Source of the DNA: Bog-756 sp963718405
GTDB lineage: Bacteria; Actinomycetota; Acidimicrobiia; Acidimicrobiales; RAAP-2
DNA length: 64,000 nt
Assembly (NCBI GenBank): GCA_963718405.1
Contig: CAVQYZ010000004.1
Coordinates: 372,001-436,000, forward strand
Direction of reading: 5' to 3'
Below, piece by piece: positions 36,224 through 43,984 of the stretch; positions within the stretch are counted from its first letter, which is position 1; each line of letters starts with the position of its first letter. The notes beneath the pieces are model-generated. The model made no database searches, was not told the origin of the DNA, and was given only the letters and a program-made list of their open reading frames with translations. The translations under genes and the position numbers were made by a program.

Positions 36224-37310
36224 GGCGCTCGTCTCCCGAAGCGGAGGCAGTTGCCGAGCGTGTTTTCGACGATGTCCCGCAAGGCGTGGTCGGTGTAGTA
36301 GGCGGAGTGCGGCGTGACGATGACATGTGGCAGTTGGCGCAGTCGCAACAGCAGTTGATGTTCAACGGGTCGCTGGCGGCAGTCGGAGTAGAAGATTCCT
36401 TCCTCGCCTTCGAGGACATCCAACGCCGCGCCGCCCAGTCGACCGTCTTCCAAAGAGTCCAGAAGGGCGACGGTATCGAGAAGGGCACCCCGTCCGGTGT
36501 TGATGACAAAGGCGCCTTCCTTCATCCGCTCGATACGTCGGCGACTCAAGAGATGGTGCGTGTCGGCGGTGAGCGGCGTATGGAGCGTGACCATGTCGCT
36601 TCGCCGTAACAGCTCGTCGAGAGGTACGTACTCAACGGACGCTTCCGGGCGGCAGTCAAACGCCAGGACGGGGCAGCCGAATCCTCGGAGCCTCTCGACC
36701 ACTGCCGTGCCGATGCGCCCGGTCCCGATGACGCCAATAGTCATGTCGCGGAGTTCTCTTCCGCTCACCTCGTTCAACCGGTAGTCATGGGCCTGCACAC
36801 GGCTGAGCGCGGATTTGGCTCGTCGCGCCGTCATCAGCATCAGCATCAGGGCATAGTCAGCGACACTGTCAGGGGAATAGTCGACCGTCTCTACAGAGAT
36901 CCCGAGGCTGTTCGCGCGCCGTGCACATCGATGTGGTCGTGTCCGACGCTCCTCGAGGAGATGTACCTCACACCGACTTTGCTGAGCGCCACGAGCGTGG
37001 AGGTATCGATGTTGGTTTTGTGGCCGACACTGATGCACTGGGTGCCAGAGGCCAGATCAGCATTGTCCTCAGATACCGCGGCATCGGTGATGGTCGGCGG
37101 CAGGCCGAAGCGGGGGGCCAGCTCTCGGAACAGGGTGGCCTCCTCCGGGCCGCATCCATAGACGGTGATGCCGGTGGTCGGGACGACGGCCCGTGCGTCG
37201 CCATGTGCTCCGAGGTGATCGGATGGGTACGTGAGGTACGTGGAGTCCGCCCACCGGGAACGACCGTCCGCTGGTGGTGCCGGTGCGGGGTGGGTCACCC
37301 TGCTACTCAA
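36211..37310 (-). CDS. vanH: D-lactate dehydrogenase VanH, one-base frameshift
   Basis: VanH reduces pyruvate to D-lactate for the ligase. The upstream frame gives GITVYGCGPEEATLFRELAP, CISVGHKTNIDTSTL and GVRYISSRSVGHDHIDVH. After a missing base near 36912-36925 the next frame gives NSLGISVETVDYSPDSVADY, the NAD site MTIGVIGTGRIGTAVVERLR, RRIERMKEGAFVINTGRGA, LGGAALDVLEGEEGIFYSDC and the catalytic His in VIVTPHSAYYTDHALRD. These match enterococcal VanH block by block. The start is unclear: homology begins at GITVYG, while the frame is open to TTG 37310; an ATG in another frame at 37204 has CGGAG upstream. First gene of the operon, divergent from vanR. Confidence 0.92.
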
Positions 37311-37387
37311 GCCAACGTGATGTTGCCAGCACGTATGGCGATTTCGATACAGGGACGATATGCCCTGGGGGGTAACCTGCCCTGAAT

Positions 37388-38083
37388 GTGCGTGTGTTGA
37401 TCGTCGAGGACGAGCCCTACATGGCCGAAGCCATCCGCGATGGCCTCCGCCTGGAGTCGATCGCCGCGGACATCGCCGCTGACGGTGACACCGCCCTGGG
37501 CCTACTGAGCGTCAATGCCTATGACATCGCGATTCTCGACCGGGACATTCCCGGACCCTCCGGCGACGAGATCGCCAGACGCATCGTCGCCTCCGGCGGG
37601 GGCATGCCCATTCTGATGCTCACCGCCGCCGACCGGCTCGACGACAAAGCTTCGGGGTTCGAACTGGGCGCCGATGACTATCTCACCAAGCCGTTCGATC
37701 TGCGAGAGCTCGTCCTCCGTCTTCGGGCCCTCGACCGCAGGCGCGCCCGCAGTCGGCCACCGGTGCGGGAGCTCGCCGGCGTGCGTCTCGACCCTTTCCG
37801 TCGTGAGGTCTATCGCCACGGGCAGTACGTGGCGCTCACGCGCAAGCAGTTCGCTGTGCTCGAGGTGCTGATGGCGGCCGAAGGGGGTGTGGTCAGCGCT
37901 GAGGACCTCTTAGAGCAGGCGTGGGACGAGAACGCCGACCCGTTCACCAACGCCGTGCGCATCACGGTCTCGGCACTGCGTAAGCGCCTAGGCGAACCGC
38001 GGGTCATTGCCACCGTGGCCGGCGTGGGCTACCGCATCGACACCCGACCGGACACCGGGGCCGAGGGAGAAGCCCGTGGATAG
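37388..38083 (+). CDS. vanR: OmpR-family response regulator, VanR-like
   Basis: The receiver domain has the acidic pocket (VEDEPYMAEAI), the phospho-acceptor Asp in IAILDRDIPGPSGDEIARRI, Thr in MLTAADRLDDKASGF and Lys in YLTKPFDLRELVLRL. The C-terminal winged helix shows ALTRKQFAVLEVLMAAEGGV, LLEQAWDENADPFTNAVRIT and VIATVAGVGYRIDT. AILDRDIPGPSGDE is a pattern I associate with the VanR/VraR-like actinobacterial group. It is divergent from vanH with 77 bases between the starts, and overlaps the kinase gene by 8 bases. The van name rests mainly on context. GTG 37388 has no clear ribosome site, so the message may be leaderless. Confidence 0.85.
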   Translation: MRVLIVEDEPYMAEAIRDGLRLESIAADIAADGDTALGLLSVNAYDIAILDRDIPGPSGDEIARRIVASGGGMPILMLTAADRLDDKASGFELGADDYLTKPFDLRELVLRLRALDRRRARSRPPVRELAGVRLDPFRREVYRHGQYVALTRKQFAVLEVLMAAEGGVVSAEDLLEQAWDENADPFTNAVRITVSALRKRLGEPRVIATVAGVGYRIDTRPDTGAEGEARG

Positions 38084-39227
38084 AAGCCCGGGCTGGAGTG
38101 TTCGCCTCAAACTCACCCTCAGCTACGCCGGCTTCCTCATGATCGCCGGCGGCCTGCTGCTCGGGGCGGTGTGGGCGTTCCTCCTGCGATACGTGCCGAG
38201 GCGTGAGACGGTCCTGGTCCATGGCACCTCGGTCTTCATATCGCCTTACCGCGGCGGCCTCCTGCGCGATTTCGCTCCGGCCGCGATCATCTTGGGGGTA
38301 TTCCTGCTGGTCTTCGGGGTTCTGGGAGGTTGGCTGCTGGCCGGCCGGATGCTCGCCCCTCTCACCCGCATCGCTGACGCCACCCGCACGGTGGGGACCG
38401 GCTCCCTCTCCCACCGGATCGCCCTGCCAGGTCGGAGTGACGAGTTCCGCGACCTCGCTGACGCCTTCGACGCCATGCTGGACCGGCTGGAAGCACTCGT
38501 GGCCGAACAGCAGCGATTCGCCGCCAACGCCTCCCACGAACTGCGCACACCGCTGGCCATCACCCAGACGGTCCTCGACGTGGCCCGCAACGATCCCAGC
38601 GGCATGAACAGCGAGCTGGTGGACCGTCTCCGCCAGCTGAACTCCCGAGCGATCGACCTCACGGAGGCACTGCTCCTGCTAAGTCGGTCGGACCAGAAGT
38701 CCTTCACCCCGGAAGACGTCGACCTCTCCCTCCTGGCTGAAGAAGCCACCGAGCTGCTCCTCCCTCTGGCGGAAGGGCATGGCATCACCATCGAAACCTC
38801 CGGCGAGATCGCCGTCGCCCTCGGCTCCGAGGCGCTCCTGCGGCAGATGACCATCAATCTCGTGCACAACGCCATCGTCTACAACCTGGCTGAGGAGGGC
38901 ACCGTGTGGGTTGTGACCGGTGCTCACCCCGCGGGTGGTGTGGTGTTTGCCGTCGAGAACACCGGCGAGAACATAAGCCCTCAGGCGGTTGCCACTCTGA
39001 CCGAACCGTTCCGGCGCGGCAGCGAACGCCTCTATACCGACCATTCCGGTGTCGGCCTGGGCTTGGCCATCGTGAAAAGCATCGTTCAGGCCCACGAGGG
39101 AACCCTCATGATCACCCCCCGCTCCGCCGGCGGACTCTGCGTCACGGTGGAAGTACCCGCCGCTCCGCTGCCCGCTGAGGAGATGACGATCGGGGAAGCT
39201 GGACCTCGGCTCTCGGGCCACGCCTGA
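38076..39227 (+). CDS. vanS: Sensor histidine kinase, VanS-like
   Basis: Two membrane helices (SYAGFLMIAGGLLLGAVWAF and FAPAAIILGVFLLVFGVLGG) enclose an outer loop of only about 30 residues. Then come a HAMP linker, the phospho-acceptor His in ANASHELRTPLAITQTVLDV, the N-box LVHNAIVYNLAEEGTVW, and the G-boxes in HSGVGLGLAIVKSIVQAHEG. A short sensor loop is also seen in Streptomyces-type VanS, which binds the drug directly. GTG 38076 follows GGGAGA and overlaps the vanR stop. It would phosphorylate VanR in response to a glycopeptide or to cell-wall damage. Confidence 0.85.
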   Translation: MDRSPGWSVRLKLTLSYAGFLMIAGGLLLGAVWAFLLRYVPRRETVLVHGTSVFISPYRGGLLRDFAPAAIILGVFLLVFGVLGGWLLAGRMLAPLTRIADATRTVGTGSLSHRIALPGRSDEFRDLADAFDAMLDRLEALVAEQQRFAANASHELRTPLAITQTVLDVARNDPSGMNSELVDRLRQLNSRAIDLTEALLLLSRSDQKSFTPEDVDLSLLAEEATELLLPLAEGHGITIETSGEIAVALGSEALLRQMTINLVHNAIVYNLAEEGTVWVVTGAHPAGGVVFAVENTGENISPQAVATLTEPFRRGSERLYTDHSGVGLGLAIVKSIVQAHEGTLMITPRSAGGLCVTVEVPAAPLPAEEMTIGEAGPRLSGHA

Positions 39228-39294
39228 CGGGTACCGCGCCCAGCGGGCGTTGGCCTCGGCCAGGCACCGTACCGAGCCGGCCGTCGAGGGCCCC

Positions 39295-39753
39295 TCAACG
39301 GTCTTCAAGCATCCGCTCCAACAGGGCCGTGAGGCGATCGGTCTCGGCGCGATTCAGAGCGCTTGTCATCGGCGACAGTGCACGGGCGATCAAGGCACGA
39401 CCAACGTGAGCCAAATCCGCCCCGGATTTCGTGAGAAACACGTCTACGCCACGCCCGTCGAGCGGATTGGATGCTCGGGCGACCAGTCCACGCTTCTGAG
39501 CGCGGTCGATGAGGCCGGAGATGGTCGACTTGTCCAGTCCGAGGAAGTCGGCGAGATCCGTCATTTTCACCCGCCGATCCTCAAGGATCGCCAATACCCG
39601 TAGTTGGGTCAAAGAGAGGTCGTGGTCAGCGGCGATTTTGCTGAGGATTGCGGTGGTCACGAAGGACGTCCGCACGAGTGCACTGATGAGAGCGGTTGCG
39701 TCCTGGTCACCTTCGCCATTCTTTGACCCAGAATCGGTGGGCGACACGCCCAA
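39295..39753 (-). CDS. MarR family transcriptional regulator
   Basis: The 152-residue protein has the MarR winged helix-turn-helix: DHDLSLTQLRVLAILEDRRV, MTDLADFLGLDKSTISGLID and a wing region RGLVARASNPLDGRGVDVFL. MarR proteins are dimeric repressors that release DNA on binding phenolic or oxidised ligands. It is divergent from a quinone reductase-like gene, the normal layout for a MarR regulator and its target, and the AT-rich gap between them carries several short palindromes. Confidence 0.9.
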   Translation of the reverse strand: MGVSPTDSGSKNGEGDQDATALISALVRTSFVTTAILSKIAADHDLSLTQLRVLAILEDRRVKMTDLADFLGLDKSTISGLIDRAQKRGLVARASNPLDGRGVDVFLTKSGADLAHVGRALIARALSPMTSALNRAETDRLTALLERMLEDR

Positions 39754-39780
39754 ACGTTACCGGATTCAGTTGGTACTCAC

Positions 39781-39905
39781 AACTACAATAGTTTGTAATA
39801 CGAATAGAGTTCGGCGGGGCGTTCCGCGCCGTCCGGGGTCGCCGAACGATCCGAAGGCCTGTTGGGTGTCTTGGTTGACATAGTTGGTATCACCATCTAA
39901 ATTAG
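39781..39905 (+). promoter_or_regulatory. Promoter of the quinone reductase gene with candidate MarR sites
   Basis: TTGACA (39875-39880) and TAAATT (39898-39903) are separated by 17 bases, close to a consensus promoter. The palindrome CTAAATTAG (39897-39905) covers the -10, and TAGTTGG occurs twice (39881, 39904). A second palindrome, AACTACAATAGTT (39781-39793), lies nearer the marR start. These are plausible binding sites for the divergent MarR protein. Confidence 0.6.
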
Positions 39906-39938
39906 TTGGGATTAAGAACTATATTTAGGATGGTCCTG

Positions 39939-40895
39939 ATGAAGGCAGCAGTAGTCCGATCATTTGAGGAGCCCCCCGGATACGAGGAGTTCGAGTCTCC
40001 CGCCCCCACCGACGGAGAGATGCTGATCAAGGTGCTGGCCGCCGGCTTGCATAACCGGGTGCGGACCAGCGCTAAGGGCTCGCACTACACAAGCACCGGA
40101 CAATTGCCGATGATTCCGGGGCTGGACGGGGTCGGAACCGGGCCCGACGGTGAGCTGCGCTACTTCGTACTGCATGACGCCCGCTTCGGCAGTCTGGCCG
40201 AAGCGGTGGTGATCGACCCTCGGGCCAGTGTGGTTCTTCCCTCTGGAACCGACGTCCTCACGGTGGCAGCAGCCATGAACCCGGCCATGGGTTCGTGGAT
40301 CGCCCTCCGTAAGCGGATCGCTTTCGAAAGAGGACAGAAGGTTCTGGTGCTCGGCGCCACCGGTAACTCGGGGCAAATGGCCGTTCAGATCGCCAAGCAC
40401 CTGGGGGCCGGCCAGGTCATCGCCGTCGGTCGCAACCCAGGCAGACTTGAAGAAGCGGTGCACCTCGGTGCTGATGGAACAGTGTCGCTCACCGGCGACC
40501 CCGACGGCGTCGAGGCAGAGCTCGGAGCAGCCGCAGCCGACGCAGATGTCGTCCTCGATTTCCTGTGGGGTGAGGCGACGCAATTCGTAATGCCCGCAAT
40601 TCTCAAGCACCGGGCCGACGATGCTGCAAACCTCACCTGGGTCCAGATCGGTTCGATGGCGGGCCTCGAGATCACGATTCCGTCCGCATGGCTGCGGGCG
40701 GTACGAATCACGATCGTCGGAAGCGGCCAGGGCTCGGTCAGCCCCAGGGAGATCGTCACAGCCATGCCGGCGCTGGCGGCTGAGATCTCGTCGGATTCCT
40801 ACCGTATCGATCCCCGCCCGACGCCACTCAGCGATGTTCGAGGCGTGTGGAATGCTCCGGTCGAAGCCGGTCAGCGCATCGTGTTCGTTCCCTGA
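39939..40895 (+). CDS. Zinc-independent MDR-family quinone reductase-like oxidoreductase
   Basis: The 318-residue protein belongs to the medium-chain dehydrogenase/reductase superfamily. The GroES-like half has AGLHNRVRTSAKGSHYTS and IPGLDGVGTGPDGELRYFVL; the Rossmann half has KVLVLGATGNSGQMAVQIAK (GxxGxxG-like, NADPH) and GAGQVIAVGRNPGRLEEAVH. The zinc ligands of alcohol dehydrogenases are absent, as in quinone reductases. ATG 39939 has AGGA eight bases upstream; TTG 39906 and ATG 39930 are alternatives. Likely repressed by the divergent MarR, and active on quinones or electrophiles (inference). Confidence 0.88.
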   Translation: MKAAVVRSFEEPPGYEEFESPAPTDGEMLIKVLAAGLHNRVRTSAKGSHYTSTGQLPMIPGLDGVGTGPDGELRYFVLHDARFGSLAEAVVIDPRASVVLPSGTDVLTVAAAMNPAMGSWIALRKRIAFERGQKVLVLGATGNSGQMAVQIAKHLGAGQVIAVGRNPGRLEEAVHLGADGTVSLTGDPDGVEAELGAAAADADVVLDFLWGEATQFVMPAILKHRADDAANLTWVQIGSMAGLEITIPSAWLRAVRITIVGSGQGSVSPREIVTAMPALAAEISSDSYRIDPRPTPLSDVRGVWNAPVEAGQRIVFVP

Positions 40896-40985
40896 CCTGC
40901 CTGCACTGGAGCGGAACGACCCGCACACGAGCTGGGAGGGGTCTCCATCGATCGCCCGGTCTGACGAAGTCGTCAACCGAAAGGC

Positions 40986-41014
40986 TTGACTCACTGTTTT
41001 GGGATTGGGATAGT
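40986..41014 (+). promoter_or_regulatory. Candidate sigma-A type promoter for the 41.1-43.6 kb operon
   Basis: TTGACT (40986-40991) and GATAGT (41009-41014) are 17 bases apart, five of six and four of six matches to consensus. They lie about 70 bases upstream of the first gene of the operon and upstream of the SD-masking hairpin at 41048-41074. Confidence 0.45.
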
Positions 41015-41047
41015 GAGCGATTATCTGGCATGGATGCCGACGGGGCA

Positions 41048-41074
41048 GACCTCCTGCTCACCAAACAGGAGGTC
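41048..41074 (+). promoter_or_regulatory. Hairpin that buries the Shine-Dalgarno sequence
   Basis: GACCTCCTG (41048-41056) pairs perfectly with CAGGAGGTC (41066-41074) around a nine-base loop. The 3' arm contains AGGAGG (41067-41072), the ribosome site for ATG 41082. In the folded leader the site is hidden, so translation could be controlled by opening the stem. No known riboswitch class is recognised. Confidence 0.5.
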
Positions 41075-41081
41075 GGAGCGC

Positions 41082-41354
41082 ATGGGCGTCGTCAGGAATC
41101 GGACGAAATCCCGTATTGCCTGGCGAGTCGCTGCCGGATTGGCGGTGACGATAGGTGTGTTGTCCCCCGTTAGGCTCGCAGGCGCCAACCCGTCGGCAAG
41201 GGGCTACCTGCCGGTCTCGAGGTCGATATGCCCGAGTGGGGCCCAGATCGAGGGCACAGCCGCGTCCACCGCCCGGGTCCGGGTGGACGCGGCGCTCAAC
41301 GTTCCAGACCCTGCCGCCCTCCAGGCATCCGTGAGTGAAATAGAGGACTCATGA
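41082..41354 (+). CDS. Small secreted protein, function unknown
   Basis: The 90-residue product starts MGVVRNRTKSRIAWRVAAGL and continues AVTIGVLSPVRLAGA, a Sec-type signal peptide with likely cleavage after LAGA. The mature part of about 60 residues is polar with one Cys (SRSICPSGAQ). ATG 41082 is fixed by AGGAGG nine bases upstream; the longer frame from 40986 lacks conservation. It overlaps the DUF1214 gene by four bases (ATGA), so the two are co-translated. I do not recognise a family. Confidence 0.65.
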   Translation: MGVVRNRTKSRIAWRVAAGLAVTIGVLSPVRLAGANPSARGYLPVSRSICPSGAQIEGTAASTARVRVDAALNVPDPAALQASVSEIEDS

Positions 41355-42448
41355 CGGCAAATGACGGTGCACTGAAAGCACTCGAGGCATGGCAGTTGGT
41401 CCGCAGCATGCTCGATGATCTGACCCGGACCATTCAAAGCGATGCGGAGACGGAGTTGGAGTTGCTCGAGGGATTGAGAGTCCTCGCCCGCACCACGGCA
41501 CTGGCCTCTGAGATCTCCCTGGATGTCGACCCCGGCGCGCCGTGGTTCTTCAGCATGAACACCGAAGTCCGATATCTGGGTGGCCCAGCTCCCGACGGCG
41601 AGTACTACCTGGCCATGATCGATGGTCGCAGGCGCTATCGGGTGCGTGGAAACCGAGGAACGAGTGCGTATCTCGGGTTTCAGGTGCTGGCCGGTGTGGG
41701 GCTCACGCCGCGGCGAATGGGCGCTTACGTCTCTGATCGCGACCTCGAACTACAAGCCGATGACAGGGTCAGCTTCGTCCTCGCTGCCGAGGAGCCTACG
41801 GTGGAGGACCTGGCCGGTGACATCTGGGTGCCGATCCCGAATGACTCGTCGGCCATCGTCGTGCGCGAATACATCGCCGATCGAGCCATCGAGGTGTTGG
41901 CCCGACTCGCCATCGAGCCCCTTGATTCCGCAGTGCCCCCGGCGCGGCCGACGGATGATTCCCTGGCCGAGCAATTGACGTCCATGGCATGGACCATCGT
42001 CAAGTTGGTGACCCTCTACAAGACCATCAAGCCTGAACTACTGGAATCGCCCAACACCCTGGTTACCGCGGAAGCAGCTGATCTCGGGGCTGCTGATACC
42101 ACTCCGGACAATCTCTACATGATCGGGACATTCCGACTGGCTGACGACGAGGCTCTGGTCATCGACCTCGAGCCGCCCGCCACCCGGTATTGGAGTGTGA
42201 CGTTGGAGAACATCTGGCATGAGTGCATCGAACCTCGTCGACGCCACAGTTCCCTGACCAACGCTGCTGCGGTATCGACTGATGAAGGCCTCGTCCGGAT
42301 CGTCGCCTCCTCCTCTGACCCAGGTGTGGAGAACTGGTTGGACACCGGCGGGCGTCACCGGGGGTTCGTCATCGTGCGATGGCTTGACAACCCGACGGCA
42401 CCGCCGCTCAGCACCAAGGTGATGCCCGTGACGCAGGTTGGGCAGTAA
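41351..42448 (+). CDS. DUF1214 domain-containing protein
   Basis: This 365-residue protein has the DUF1214-like pattern: WFFSMNTEVRYLGGPAPDGE, YYLAMIDGRRRYRVRGNRGT, AYLGFQVLAG, then MIGTFRLADDEALVIDLEPP, TRYWSVTLENIWHECIEPRR and FVIVRWLDNP. DUF1214/DUF1254 proteins are mostly extracellular or of unknown function; no signal peptide is seen here. They often lie beside sulfotransferase-like and steroid or lipid genes in actinobacteria. Its end overlaps the sulfotransferase start by one base (TAATG), which shows a tight operon. The reaction is not known. Confidence 0.83.
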   Translation: MTANDGALKALEAWQLVRSMLDDLTRTIQSDAETELELLEGLRVLARTTALASEISLDVDPGAPWFFSMNTEVRYLGGPAPDGEYYLAMIDGRRRYRVRGNRGTSAYLGFQVLAGVGLTPRRMGAYVSDRDLELQADDRVSFVLAAEEPTVEDLAGDIWVPIPNDSSAIVVREYIADRAIEVLARLAIEPLDSAVPPARPTDDSLAEQLTSMAWTIVKLVTLYKTIKPELLESPNTLVTAEAADLGAADTTPDNLYMIGTFRLADDEALVIDLEPPATRYWSVTLENIWHECIEPRRRHSSLTNAAAVSTDEGLVRIVASSSDPGVENWLDTGGRHRGFVIVRWLDNPTAPPLSTKVMPVTQVGQ

Positions 42449-43620
42449 TGGCATCGGAGCGCTTGGACCGGGACCATCTGTTGGCCGAGGCCCAGGAGCG
42501 GACGGGCGAGGTCGACCTCGGCGACCCGAGTTGGGAGGAGGGCCTCGACATCCTCCTCGACTCACTCCGACACGAAGCCAACCTCAATGAGCTGGGCATG
42601 GAGATCGCGCTAGCAGAACTCACTACCTATTTGAGCAATCGCCTGATGATCACTGCATGGCGAAAGAGCCACCCCGAGGTTGCCAAGGAGGTCATCGAGC
42701 GACCCATCGTCATCGTCGGACAACCCCGAACCGGCACCACCATCCTCTACGACCTTCTCGGTCAAGATCCGGACCTGCGGGCCCCTCTGACCTGGGAGGT
42801 CGACCGACCGATGCCCCCGCCGGAAACGGCCACCTATGGCACAGATCCACGCATCGATGAAGTGCAGGCCACGATCGACATGGCCGAGTCCTTGATGCCC
42901 GGATTCACCACCTTTCATCCCGTCGGTGCGCTCCTCGGCCAGGAGTGCGTGCGCATGACGGCCAGCGACTTCCGCAGCATGATCTTTCCTACTCAGTACC
43001 GGCTCCCTACCTACAACCACTGGCTCCTCCAGGTGGCGGATCTGGGTCCCGCATACCGGTGGCATCGCCAGTATCTGCAACATCTCCAGTCTCGGCACCC
43101 TGTTGAACAATGGCTCCTCAAGTCGCCGGCACATCTGTGGCATCTCGACGCACTGGCGGCTGAGTATCCAGACGCCCTTATCATCCAGACGCACCGGGAT
43201 CCGCTCAAGGTCATTGCCTCTACGAGCGCCTTGGCCGCCCATCTCCGCCGCATGGCGAGCGACGAAGTATCCATAACCGAAACTGCCTCCAGCTATGCGG
43301 ACGACATCTTCCTCGGACTCGATCGTGGCATCGAAGCACGACAGAAGAGGACGTTTCCGCCCGAGCACGTGATCGATGTCCACTACGACGGATTCATCGC
43401 CGATCCGCTATCGGTGGTACAGAATATCTACGCCGCGCTCGGCCGTGAACTCGACGGGCCCGTCGAGGACCAAATGCGCTCATTTCTGGCTTCTCATCCC
43501 GGCAACGACGGCGGCCATCGATACTCCTTCGCCGACACGACACTCGATGGCGCTGCCCTGCGTCAGCGATCGGAGCCGTATTTGGGATACTTCAAGGTGG
43601 CGGCAGAGCCGGTGCTCTGA
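42448..43620 (+). CDS. Sulfotransferase family protein
   Basis: The P-loop-like PAPS 5'-phosphosulfate site is IVIVGQPRTGTTILYDLLGQ, followed by RAPLTWEVDRPMPPPE and, further on, the 3'-phosphate site around LIIQTHRDPLKVIASTSALA. HPVEQWLLKSPAHLWHLDAL is typical of this actinobacterial group (Sulfotransfer_3), which may sulfate lipids or sterols. It has 390 residues. The last gene of the three-gene operon with the secreted peptide and the DUF1214 protein. The acceptor is unknown. Confidence 0.88.
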   Translation: MASERLDRDHLLAEAQERTGEVDLGDPSWEEGLDILLDSLRHEANLNELGMEIALAELTTYLSNRLMITAWRKSHPEVAKEVIERPIVIVGQPRTGTTILYDLLGQDPDLRAPLTWEVDRPMPPPETATYGTDPRIDEVQATIDMAESLMPGFTTFHPVGALLGQECVRMTASDFRSMIFPTQYRLPTYNHWLLQVADLGPAYRWHRQYLQHLQSRHPVEQWLLKSPAHLWHLDALAAEYPDALIIQTHRDPLKVIASTSALAAHLRRMASDEVSITETASSYADDIFLGLDRGIEARQKRTFPPEHVIDVHYDGFIADPLSVVQNIYAALGRELDGPVEDQMRSFLASHPGNDGGHRYSFADTTLDGAALRQRSEPYLGYFKVAAEPVL

Positions 43621-43984
43621 ACTTCCATGGCAAGAGCTGACTGAAGGCAGCTGGGAACAGGGGCTTGGATGGGCGCCGCCACCAAGCTTTCGGTGCCAGA
43701 CATCTTGGAGGCGGCTCCGGACATGGTTCCCGAGCGCGGCCACAAGGCGTACCCAGGATCGACACTCGGCCCGAGGAGTGCAGGCCTGATCAAGGGGGTT
43801 CCTTCGATTCGGCCGCTTTCCGCTGCCCATACGTTGCTGTGGCCACTTCCACCAACAGAGGTCAGGACTCCGGTCCAGTAGTGCACAAATAGCAGCTTGA
43901 GCTGGTAGATCATCGATCGGGGGCGACGTCGAATCCGGGGGGAATCGACCTAGGGACAGGCACCATGGGAGGCTGACCGAACTG
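43621..43984. other. Gene-free stretch before the SARP-type regulator
   Basis: Short open frames occur on both strands but none has a ribosome site, conserved motif or codon pattern I would trust. No strong hairpin was noticed. It should contain the end of the sulfotransferase transcript and the promoter of the regulator gene; GGGAGG at 43968-43973 is a possible ribosome site for GTG 43985. Confidence 0.4.

Noticed and set aside
33218..39227. van locus considered as a recently acquired transposon
   Set aside because: No transposase, resolvase or inverted repeats flank it, and base composition and gene overlaps look like the rest of the window.
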